In this document: positions 40,561 through 50,554 of the stretch, one piece after another | How the letters are laid out: each line of letters opens with the position of its first letter | Position numbering within the stretch: the stretch's first letter is position 1 | Origin: Delphinapterus leucas | Taxonomy: Eukaryota > Chordata > Mammalia > Artiodactyla > Monodontidae | Length of the DNA stretch: 64,000 nt | NCBI RefSeq assembly: GCF_002288925.2 | Contig: NW_022097993.1 | Span: forward strand, 8,648,185 to 8,712,184 | Direction of reading: 5' to 3' | Position numbers and translations under genes: made by a program | The notes under the pieces: model-generated | Seen by the model: the letters and a program-made list of their open reading frames with translations, nothing else | Database searches by the model: none | Told to the model about the DNA's origin: nothing

Positions 40561-40639
40561 CTGCCTGCACACTCGTCACCGTGCACCCTGAGGCTGCCCC
40601 TGTCCTGGCTCATGTGCATCACGAGCCACCGTCTCTCAG

Positions 40640-41228
40640 TTGCTCTTTCTACTTTTGCTCTGGCCTCTCTCAGTTCCTTCTCTGCACACCTGCAAGGGCT
40701 GTTATTTTCTTCCTCCTATCTAAAAACCCTGCAATGCCTATTCACCAAATTCAGAATAAATTCTAAGCTCCTAGCTACGGACCTCGTGACCTGGTCTCTG
40801 CCCAAGTCTCCAAGGTCCCCCTGGTCCCCCCCTGCTCACTGCACTTTAACTACAGTGTCCTTTCAGCTCCTCCGATGGGCCAGGCTATCCTGCCTCAGGG
40901 CCTTTGCACACTCTGCTCCCTCAGCCCCCAGTCTTTCCGGGGCTCCTTCTCATCCTTCAGGTGTTATCCAAAACACTCTGTCCTCAGAGAGGCCTCCCCT
41001 GGCCACTGTCCACAGGCGGCCTCTGGTCTCTCTCTGTCCTCCTTGTTTCCTGTCAGCACGTATCATGAGGGGTAGTGTACTGCTGCTCTACTTTCCTCTG
41101 GGGAGGGGTCCTTATTTCCTCTACTAGAAGGAGGGACCGTGCCTTTCCTCTTTGTTGTCTCTCTAACATCCAACATGATGTTTGCCTCCAGAGTAAGAGG
41201 AACTCAATAAATATTTAGTAAATAAATA
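40640..41228 (+). repeat. LINE-2 (L2) 3' region
   Basis: Long run of typical L2 text: ATTCAGAATAAATTCTAAGC, CAGGGCCTTTGCACACTCTG, CCTTCAGGTGTTATCCAAAA and AGAGGAACTCAATAAATATT. The 212-residue open frame at 40489-41127 lies across this repeat and the L1 before it, and is not a gene. Confidence 0.85.
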
Positions 41229-41935
41229 AAGAATTCTTTCCAGAACATTGGCGACAGAGTGAGAAACATGGGGCCGGAACTCCTGGAAATCTCTGATGTG
41301 AGTGGGTGCTTTCTAGGATGTGCTTGTGCCTGTCTGCAGAGAGGCCGAGGCTGAGGAGGGGAGGGTGGCAGCTTTATGATGGGGGGGTACCCGAGGAGGA
41401 GGGACATAGGGTGAAGGACACGTTGGAGGGTTGGCCTTGGCCGTGTGAGAGGAAGGCAGGGCTGGAAAGCTCAGGCTAGTTCCCGTCAACAGTGAAGGAC
41501 AAAGGAGGGTCACCTGTGCGGAGCAAAGGGCCTGGAACAGGAAAGGCCCAGGCTGTGAGGCTGTGAGAGGGAACTGGCAGTAGAACCCAGCAGCCAAGTG
41601 AATCAGATGCCACCAGCAGTATGGGTAGAGGATTCTCAAAGGAATTCCTTGAGATTGCAGAAACAGCATTCCTGGCTCCATTTTATTACAGGTTCCTAAT
41701 TTTAAATACGTGGGAAAGATTTTAATCTATTATACCTGTTCTGCTTAATCTTAATTAAGATTAATCTTAATCTTAATTAAGATAGCTTAATCCTTTCCAG
41801 TAGTTTATGAATAATAATAAAGGGAAGGAGAAATGTCATGGTTTGGTCACAGCAATAACTTTGCACTTCTCCGTCTGCTTTCCATTCCGATCACACATCT
41901 GAGCTGTTCTCCTTGTGGCTCAGTGCTCAGAGTGG
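41229..41935. other. KCNQ5 intron with a small palindromic block
   Basis: Intronic. About 41745-41790 holds two copies of the perfect palindrome AATCTTAATTAAGATT-type sequence separated by AATCTT. No other element recognised. Confidence 0.55.
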
Positions 41936-42147
41936 TTTTTTTTTTTTTTTTTTTTGCGGTACGTGGGCCTCTCACTGTTGTGGTCTCTCCCGTTGCGGAG
42001 CACAGGCTCCGGACGCGCAGGGTCAGCGGCCATGGCTCACAGGCCCAGCCGCTCCTCAGCATGTAGGATCTTCCTGGACCGGGGCATGAACCCGTGTCCC
42101 CTGCATCGGCAGGCGGACTCTCAACCACTGCGCCACCAGGGAAGCCC
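41936..42147 (-). mobile_element. CHR-type cetacean SINE (short, internally deleted form)
   Basis: Poly-T, GTACGTGGGCCTCTCACTGT, CCGGACGCGCAGGGTCAGCG and CACTGCGCCACCAGGGAAGC: the same subfamily as the copy at 5598. I could not identify a convincing target duplication. Confidence 0.9.
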
Positions 42148-42149
42148 AG

Positions 42150-42245
42150 TCTTAATGTTTTTGAGGAACCTCTATACTGGTTTCCATAGTGGCTTCACCA
42201 ATTTACCTTCCCACCAACAGTGCATGAAGGTTCCTAAGGGGGTCC
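42150..42245 (-). repeat. L1 ORF2-end fragment
   Basis: TTTTGAGGAACCTCTATACT, then GTTTCCATAGTGGCTTCACC and CCCACCAACAGTGCATGAAG, the antisense of the conserved end of L1 ORF2. Confidence 0.8.
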
Positions 42246-42285
42246 TTTAAGGGAAGAAGATTCATGTTGACAGTTGTCAACAATC

Positions 42286-42398
42286 TCCTTCCCCCCTCCC
42301 CCCCCCTCCCCTTCCCCCCTCCCCTCCCCTTCCCCTTCCCTCCTCTTTGCTCTTTTTCTCGTCTTTCGAGTCTCTTTTCTTCCCTTCTCTTCTCTTTG
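42286..42398. repeat. Polypyrimidine tract (CCCTT/CCCCT)n
   Basis: About 110 bp of almost pure C and T, first C-rich (CCCCCCTCCCC units), then T-richer (TTCTC units). Simple sequence; on the KCNQ5 sense strand it is a G/A-rich tract. Confidence 0.9.
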
Positions 42399-42639
42399 GG
42401 CCACTTCCTGAGCATACGGTTTCAGATAGTGGGTAGTCACAGAATCTGCACAGTCAATTTTGAAATTTGGTCACCTTGAACTAGTACATCAGAAAGAGTT
42501 TTGATCTCCAAACATCAGAAACTCCTGTGTTGGTGGCATCATAAAATTTGGGTTCTGCTGTGGCAGGGAGCTCAGGGCATTAGCATTCCATACTGGTCTT
42601 CCAGGACTGTGGTCAAATATGTAGTAATAGTGGTGACTA

Positions 42640-42805
42640 ACATCTGTCTAGTGCTTGATAAAGTACATCTACATGTCCTAATCTCACTTAATACACACAG
42701 CAACTTTGTGTTTGGGTACTATTCTTTTCTCAGTTTTACAGAGATATTAAATAATTGATTAATATCACACCTCCACTAACAATGGGGCTGGAACCCTGGT
42801 CTCCT
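42640..42805 (+). repeat. MIR SINE
   Basis: CTAACATCTGTCTAGTGCTT, TCTCACTTAATACACACAGC and GGGGCTGGAACCCTGGTCTC follow the MIR consensus order. Confidence 0.72.
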
Positions 42806-44566
42806 GACTGTAATACATTTTTTTTTTTCAATACAGCACGTGCTCAGTGCTTATGGAGTAATACTGAGCAAAAGTGTCCAGAGTCGCATGTGCGGTGACA
42901 ATTTTCAAGGAACAGACATCTTAGGAAAGAGTTCCCCACAGAGACTTATAACCAGTATGGCCCATAAATGCCCTTAAGGTAGGCGTGGCACTTGGAGGGG
43001 TTACTAACCACTCGGCTGTTTTGGGGGGTAATGGCTGGGGTATGTGTGTCTCAGTTTTCACTTGGTCGTTAATAATCTTGAATGGTTAGAAGTAAAGTAA
43101 GGCTTGGATACCATCAGGTAATGCATTGGTAAGAAACACAACTTTAATTAACTGTACCAGCAGATACAGTTAATTATCCGACTCAGATAAGTCAGAAAGC
43201 AACAGCTTATATGAAGTGGAAGAAAACATTTTGTCCTGGTGAACCTGATGGGAGGAGGGTTGATTCTCAGAAGGGTAACAGATGTTATCAGTGACAAGGG
43301 TATCTTAGCTCTTTCCACAAATGTGCACCATTTCCTATTCTTAGACTTTGCAGGGGGAGGAAACTCATGGCATATATTTGGGCTGTACAACCTGTTGAAT
43401 GCAGAGCCTCCCATACTGATGCTTGGAGAAAGATTGTCTGGTTTTTAGCATGAATTCTGGGACTAACTCTGGCCGACATCAAATCCTCTACATGTCTGAA
43501 GGAATCATCTCAGGCACAGGTCTCAGGTGGAGGCTGTACTTTTCAGATGCTTTCTCAAGAGTAGATTTATACCATCTGCTGTTGTTTGCGTCTTTAAAAA
43601 AACCCGTAACACTGTCTTCGTCACAGGAATAGTGGTAAATAGGAAGAGGACAAACTGGCCTTCAAGAATAGGTCATTACCAGGAAAAATTACTTCAGGAG
43701 GATGGGATCTTAAGTTGTTTCAGCCAATCAAAAGGAAGAAAATAATAACAGGAAAGAAGGAGATCATAATAAAACATAACTGCGGGAAAACCTGTTTTTA
43801 AATTACTTCAGAATAAACCTAAAGCAACTGGAAAGGAGGATAATAATAATAGGAAATAACATTAAATGGAACTCCGCCCAGCAACCAGAAGGTCCTCTTG
43901 TCCCGGAGCCGCAGCTAGGGCCTCAGCCTCCCCTCTCCCCCGGCACGTCCACTGTCATCAACGCCTCTTCAGTTGCTCCTTCAGAAGCCAGAACATCTTT
44001 TCAGCGAAACCCCAGTTCCCACGCCCCTTCTGCGCTTAAGCTGTGGGTGTGCCAGGAAGGTACCGCTCTGTGTTCCTTGGCTGTAGTGGTTCTCCCACCT
44101 CACATCCACGGCAGCCGCATCTGTGGCTGGGTACCTGCCATGCGCTAGGACCAGCCTTTTGTATCGATTATCCCACTTACTCAGTGGGCCGAGTACTGTT
44201 GTTCGCTAGTATGGAATTGTTTTCAGGTATCAAAGTTCTCCGAGTTGTTACTGGCTCTAAGCAGTGCTGATGGCACTATGTGTCCCTCCTGCAGTTGGTT
44301 TGGGTACAGCCCTCAGCACCTTCTTAATGGAAGGGCTTTCGTATTTAATATTTAGAATTCACTGGGACACTGGATCCATAGCCTACAAATGGCATTTTAA
44401 TGTCGATACTTCGGGCATTTTTTTTTTTTTTTAAGAAATTAGGATTTCCTTTTTTTTTTTGTTTTTTCACCAAAGCCTAGCATTAAGAAACACTCCAGTG
44501 CAGGATGCTTTCATTTCCCTAGGTATTCTGGATATTTCCTTAGTTAGCAAGGTGTCCATTACATGC
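42806..44566. other. KCNQ5 intron, no recognised element
   Basis: Intronic. Poly-T runs occur at 42824-42832 and about 44418-44461. No gene or named repeat recognised. Confidence 0.45.
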
Positions 44567-44582
44567 AACATGGACAATTTTA

Positions 44583-44865
44583 TCTTTATTTTTTTTAACA
44601 TCTTTAGTGGAGTATAATTGTTTTGCACTGGTGTGCACTGGTGTGTTAGTTTCTGTTGTATAACAAAGTGAATCAGCTATATGTATACATAACATCCCCA
44701 TATCTCTTCCCTCTTGCGTCTCCCTCCCTCCCATCCTCCCTATTCCATCCCTCCAGGCGGTCTCAAAGCACCAAGCTGATCTCCCTGTGCGATGCACCTG
44801 CTTCCCACTAGCTATCTAGTTTACATTTGGTAGTGTATTTATGTCCATGCCACTCTCTCACTTCA
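44583..44865 (-). mobile_element. L1 3' end with target duplication
   Basis: T-rich start, then AACATCTTTAGTGGAGTATA, AACAAAGTGAATCAGCTATA and CTAGCTATCTAGTTTACATT. It is flanked by the perfect 16-bp duplication AACATGGACAATTTTA (44567-44582 and 44866-44881). A 5'-truncated, minus-orientation copy. Confidence 0.92.
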
Positions 44866-44881
44866 AACATGGACAATTTTA

Positions 44882-46029
44882 ACTAAAAAGTAACCAGACA
44901 TAGATTTCATTAAGGTCTTCATTAACATATAATAAAAGGTACATTCAGTATTTTAAATTTGTTTTACTTCACACTGGAGACCTAGTATGTTCTTATAAGG
45001 AATAGAACTAATAAGTTCTCTTGTTTGCTTTTTGTGGCTTCAGACGATTTCATGAATGAATCAGTTAATATCAACAAACCCACTGTGGACCAACAAGGCC
45101 TTTTTTATTCCTAGAAGCTCAACACCTTAGAAAATTTTTATTCTTGTATTCAAGGCTAGACTTTTTTTTTTCTTTAAAGAGACATAATTAGGCCATTCAA
45201 AGATCCTGTTAAGTACAGGTTAAACTTCAGTCAAATAGCACTACTGGAATGAAATCAATGAATAGATGTTGCTTTTCCCTGAAACGAACAGAGATGAACC
45301 TTTGGAAACCTGCTCCATGGGTTGTTCCGGCAAAAGAAACAAGCTGGTGACTAAGTGAGAGGCACATTCAGAGCTTCCCACACACTGTTCAACACACAGC
45401 GCAGCGATTCTGATTAGTAGGAAGGAGAAAGGAAGACGGAAGGCCAGAAGGCCAGAGAGCTGCCAGGTGGACCCACCAACAGATGCACCTCAGAGAAGGG
45501 GCTTCTGAGTGTCCCATCACTCACGCACGTTAGAATTATCACAGAGGCGCAAAATCTAAACTTCCAATTCAAATCGCTGCTTTGAAGCCTGGGATAATCA
45601 GTTGTCTTCCCCCTGCTGGCTAGAAAAGCCTCCTGTTTGCTCAGTTTACACAGTTTATCCCACCGCGAGTCATAGATATTCATCTGTTCTCTACACATAA
45701 GAAGTGTTTTAAGAATGTCAGATGACTGCTCTCTTCTGGGTTTTCCACTTTCCTCCTTTCAAAGTGGCCATTATTGTTTGCGGGGTAGGGGAAGGAGTTG
45801 GAAACCAAATTGTTAAACCAACAGAATGCTTTGTTATCAGTGGCACAATCTTGGAGACATTTAACTCTGATAATTTAAGGAAAAAAAAATCTTAATCTTC
45901 AGATGAATATATTTTTGATTTTTATTCATATTACTGCTGCTATGCAACCCACAAACATACCAAGTTCTGCTTACTACAGGCCCTGCCGAGTTATCCACGT
46001 CCTTGACAAGAGATCTAGTTCTCGCTGAG
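44882..46029. other. KCNQ5 intron, no recognised element
   Basis: Intronic sequence up to the first copy of the duplicated segment. Nothing recognised. Confidence 0.45.
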
Positions 46030-46290
46030 GAGCTTCTGACAAATAGCGGAACAATGCAACAACTGGGAACTTAAAAATCTGTGCTCCACAAAGCAAACCG
46101 GCAAACGAACTTACCAATGTTTTAATCACAGTTTAAGAAGATGACAGATTTTTATTTTGGCGACAATCTAGCACTCAAGAATTATTGCCGATGATTTAGA
46201 AGAGAACAAATTTGTTGGACCAAAGAGACAGGGAAAGTCTTCAAACAACTATAACTGCTCTTGTATTTTCACCCTTTTGGAATGCCTTAA
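46030..46290. repeat. Unrecognised diverged duplicate segment, copy A
   Basis: Shares ordered words with 46935-47200: GAACAATGCAACAA, CTGTGCTCCACA, TTTTAATCACAGTTTAA, TTTTTATTTTGGCGACAAT, GATGATTTAGAAGAGAAC, TTTGTTGGA and CCCTTTTGGAA. Same orientation, about 0.9 kb apart, substantially diverged. Not a repeat family I can name. Confidence 0.8.
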
Positions 46291-46934
46291 GGAAGAGAAT
46301 TTAAAAAATGTAGTTTACACATTGCATAAAGCACTCCTTTATCCTATGACATTCTTAATAGGGTACACGTTTCATTGACAGTTTTATAGATTCTTTACAC
46401 TGTAAAGACAATTTTTGCTTTGATGGAAAACTATGTGTTGTTTAGAGTACGCTCTTCCAGGTTCTCAGTTCCTGCTTTTATGGGGCGGGCTCTGCACCTT
46501 TCAGGCCTTTGAGCTATTTTAGGACTACATAAGTTGTAGCAGCAATGCAAAATAATTCTTGTTTACAGACGTGTAGGTACATTCTGTCTGGTGCGGGTTC
46601 CTCTGACTTTCCTCTTTCACTGTGGAAGAAGCCAGGTGTGCCTCTGTTTGCACATTCGTTTGAATACTTAAAAGTTTAAATAAAATCTTGAGGACATGTT
46701 TATTTTCTACCTGTATGAGAGTCGTGATTTTACTTTTATTTGTTTGGAAAACTATCCTTTAACAACAATATAAAGGAAAAAGAGTTTTATGAGTGGAAAG
46801 TTTTGAAATTCAGGGTCTATAGTCTCTGATCTCAGAGATGGTTACCACTCTTCTCTTTCTCCCTTTTTGTACCATAATTTTACTTTTCTTTCATTCAGCT
46901 AGTACTCCTTTTTTCCTTTTTTATTTTAAACCTC
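46291..46934. other. Intron between the two duplicate segments
   Basis: AT-rich intron. Nothing recognised. Confidence 0.4.
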
Positions 46935-47200
46935 AGATAAACTTTTTGACAAGTGGCCAAACAATGCAACCATTTGTACTTTAAAGCTGTGCTCCACAGT
47001 TAAAACGAACAAGCCCATGAACATTTTAATCGCGGTTAAAAAATTACTTGTCTTTATTGTGGCAACAGTGTAGCATGCAAGAAATACTACTGATGATTTG
47101 TTAGAGAACTTAACTTTGTTGGATTTAACAGGGGAAACTCTTTAGATAATTATAAGCGCTGTACATTTTCACTTAACTCCCTTTTGGAAGTTCATCGTTT
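46935..47200. repeat. Unrecognised diverged duplicate segment, copy B, next to exon 5
   Basis: Shares ordered words with 46030-46290: AACAATGCAACCA, GCTGTGCTCCACA, TTTTAATCGCGGTTAA, CTTTATTGTGGCAACAGT, GATGATTTGTTAGAGAAC, TTTGTTGGA and CCCTTTTGGAA. It ends about 90 bp from the donor of the 126-nt KCNQ5 exon. Confidence 0.8.
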
Positions 47201-47238
47201 TATTGGGACCACCCATGGGAATCCCTACACTACATTCA

Positions 47239-47415
<177 letters not shown>

Positions 47416-47679
47416 CTAGATATAAAAGGAATGAGAGATTTTTAGAGGTGAAAAATCTTTGAAAAAGGGAAAAAAAAATACAAGCATGATTCCATGCGTT
47501 TGACTACTGCTTGGATACTTATGATGACTTTCACATAATCCACTACACCTTGTGTCCCACATTGCTTTAACCAATTACTGAAAAGATTAAGTTTGCTTTC
47601 GATGGGTTTAGTAAATATCATGGCAGCAAGGGAAGAAGTTAAGAACACCCTGCCCGCACCTGGGCGAGGGCACCCCCAC

Positions 47680-47855
47680 CTTGCTGTGCGCGTAGACCAC
47701 GGAGCCCAGCAGCTTCCAGGTGCCGCCGCGCCTGTCCATGCGCACCATGCGCAGGATCTGCAGGAAGCGCAGGCTGCGCAGCGCCGACGTGGCGAAGATG
47801 TTACCCTGAGTTTTGGCAGAAACTACCGCTATGGAGGCGATGAGAACGATGGTAT
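47680..47855 (-). CDS. KCNQ5: KCNQ5 coding exon (exon 4 by family numbering): S3, S4 voltage sensor, S4-S5 linker
   Basis: The 176-nt exon starts with the last two bases of an Asp codon and encodes 58 further residues. In order these are the S3 helix ([14 protein letters not shown]), a short loop, the S4 voltage sensor ([19 protein letters not shown]) with regularly spaced arginines and the Gln at the third charge position typical of KCNQ channels, and the S4-S5 linker ending YAHSK. S4 moves on depolarisation and the linker couples it to the pore in the tetrameric plasma-membrane channel that carries M-current. The 176-nt length is standard for this KCNQ exon. The acceptor (AG at 47856-47857 on the minus strand) follows a good pyrimidine tract. 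The donor is GTGGGG, usable but not optimal. The paralogue is fixed by the downstream exons, which match KCNQ5 and not KCNQ2, 3 or 4. Many codons end in G or C and CpG is dense here. Confidence 0.97.
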
Positions 47856-50317
47856 CTGAAAGAAAGAGGGTGAAGCAGCCGTAAGTAGCACGACCGGGAG
47901 GTTTTAGTTTCCAAAACAGGATTTCAGAAAGGGTCCTTTTGACCTGTTTGGGGCCCAGGGAACTGCTCTTGAGCCCTAGGCCGGCATGCGCCACGCGGGC
48001 TCTGTGATCGCCGAGGAGTGGAAGGCGGAGGACGTGGCCTCCTGCGCCTGCTGCCCCGGTCTGACCCTCGGCCGTTCTCTGCTTTAGCCACGCAGGTTTG
48101 GACCACAAGCCGTTTAACCTTCAAAGGCCTGGACACCGCCTTCGGAAGGTCCGGTGCTCGGAGGGCTTCGGGCTGGCGCAGCGTCCCCACGGCAGTCCTG
48201 GCGGCACGGGTGGTCCTGCCTGTAGGAAGGGGCTTCTGCCTCTGCCCCTGCCCAAGCACCGCGGCCTGCTGGCTGATGCCACAGAGAGTACATAGCCTGT
48301 CCAGATGCGAAAGGGCTACTTCGCATAATCATGTCTCCTGTTTTCTTGCCGAAGAAGCTGGTAGCTCTGTTCTGCAGAAAATTCACTTGTGTTGTGGAGT
48401 CTGCACCTTTGCAGCCTCTTAGACAAAGGCCCCAACTGAGCGGACCGCTCTAAGCGTTCTGCTCTGAGTGCTTTGTACGGCGCCAGTCAGTTCTGGGTAA
48501 GTTCTGTACACAAGTTAATTAACATTCCATTTATTACAATAGAGGAGGTGATCATACATACCACGCACTGCATGGGAATGGATATTTAATGTTTGACATA
48601 TTGACGTCTGGCTTAAATCATATCTGCCCTTTTGTCAGCTAAAAAGAGAAAAAGAGCAGCTAAGGAGAGCATAGAAAAGATGAATGACTTAATCGCTCCA
48701 AGGGTAAACATCTGAGCGAGGGAAGGTAGGCTTTGAAGTGGGAGAGGTGAAGTGGGATGAATGGCTTCCAATGGAGATTTTACAGTAGGTTAGCTTGACC
48801 TGATCATCCTCAGTAAGATGTCCTTCCTGCTGCGAGTGGGCTGTGCATGACCAGGTGGCCACACTCCAAAGAAGAGCTCCACCTCAGGGGGTCGCAGTTA
48901 CTGATGTTTCTGGGAGCCTCAGGGGTAACTGCTGTGTGAATGTGTATCCTCTGCCCAGCCCAGTCGTGCCTGCATTCAGGAAGGCCTGGCCTCTGGCGTG
49001 CACTAACAGCATCCTTAGACTCACTCTCCTGGTGCCCTTTTGGGTCAGGACTTGGAGAGGGTCAGGGGCTGGCAGGACGTGGGTGAGCCAAAGGGATTCC
49101 TCCAGTCGCATCTGCACGCTGCGGGAGCTTGTGGCTGGGTGCACAGCCAGCCACAAATGCATCCTTTTCTCTCGCTCCATAGCTGTCGGAGATGAGAAGG
49201 AACTACCTACGTTGATACGGACATCAAAGACGTTAAGCGAGTAAAGTCAGTCGCAAAGCAGTATGTACAATGTACTCTTATTTAATAACACATATATTAT
49301 ACACCTAGGAAAGACATGTGAGAATAGACACAGAATATTACTATGAATTCTCTCTGGGGTAGAGAGTTGTGGTGAGTATGTGGATAAAGGGACTTTCTAA
49401 GTTATTAATTTTGGTAATGTTGGAGTTTTATAACAATGAAAATGTCTTTTGAAGTCAGGAAAAAACTTTAAAAAAGAGTTAAATGTGAAAACATCTCTTG
49501 GTTTTCATCATTTGGAGGGACTTACTTCCAAGACAAGTGGTCTACAGACAAAGGGACACTCCTTATATGGCCCTGATGGATATACATTTTGCTTCTATTT
49601 CTCATTGTAGGCCTGCTTCCTCACAAGTGTACAAAGGAAAGAAAAAGGTACAATATTAGAAAAAATTGAAGTAAGTAAATGACCAGTAGGGGTGCAGAAA
49701 GCACAGACTTAAAATTTACTTTGTGCCAGGCACTTCCTTTAGTTCTATGTCTTTTACAAATGTTATATTATTTTAATTCTTATAACACCCCGTGTTGGTT
49801 AGGTATTCCACAGATGAAAAAAGCGAGACACAAAAAACATATATTGTATTAGTTTTAAAAAATCAGCTATAGGCCTGTTACACTACAGCACAAAAAGTAT
49901 GCTGTAAAGTCAGTTCATTAGAGAAAACCTAGAAAAAGGAACCCTGTAGGTTTGAGAAAATTTCAAAAATTATGCACACAGTGAATCATAATCTAAAGGT
50001 TTTAAGTCACATAATATGTAAAGGTAACCACAGATTAGATTTAATACGCTCATTTTAATTCAGATCAGAAAGTCAGAGTTCAATGAAATGAAGTCATAAA
50101 TGAGCAACCACATGGCACACAATGAATGCACCCACAAAAATGTTTCTTGTTGGATTACAGTCATCCACGGGAATTTTGCTGTCAGTACCACCTAGATATT
50201 TCCCAGCTTAATATTTTAGAAGTTATGAGTACTCTTGACTTTCATTTTTATTTATGTATTTATTATTTTTGTAGACCATTACTTAGCACAAGGTTGGATA
50301 CTTGTATCCGAAGTATC
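47856..50317. other. KCNQ5 intron upstream of the S3-S4 exon
   Basis: The first 430 bp (to about 48290) are GC- and CpG-rich, continuing the composition of the exon. I looked for the S2-S3 exon (RYRGWQGR and ARKPFCVI coding text) on the minus strand and did not find it. A MIR lies at about 49690-49830. Nothing else recognised. Confidence 0.55.
49690..49830 (+). repeat. MIR SINE fragment
   Basis: TTACTTTGTGCCAGGCACTT, TTATAACACCCCGTGTTGGT and CCACAGATGAAAAAAGCGAG, the usual MIR core order. Confidence 0.65.
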
Positions 50318-50375
50318 TAGAACAGTGCCTGAAACATGGTAGGCACTCAATAAATGTTTATAGAATAAACTTAGG
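50318..50375 (+). repeat. L2 tail fragment
   Basis: CTAGAACAGTGCCTGAAACA followed by GGTAGGCACTCAATAAATGT, the conserved L2 3' tail. Confidence 0.7.
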
Positions 50376-50554
50376 TTAATAAACATTTAAAGGTAGCTTG
50401 AGCTTTGTTCTCTTACCACATCAGTGGCTTAATAACTGGAACATCAATCTAAAATACCTGTAAGTTAATCAAACCAGCACAGAATTCTACAGCAATATAA
50501 TAATTCACAGCCGTCAGCCACTGATGTTTATAAAAAGGAAATCTCCCTAAGATT

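Noticed and set aside
40489..41127. 212-codon open frame on the plus strand
   Set aside because: It spans the end of an old L1 and an L2 fragment; the text is L2 consensus-like, without a domain or splice context.
47593..48422. Plus-strand frames over and beside the S4 exon
   Set aside because: Antisense to the KCNQ5 exon or within GC-rich intron; no domain and no splice evidence.
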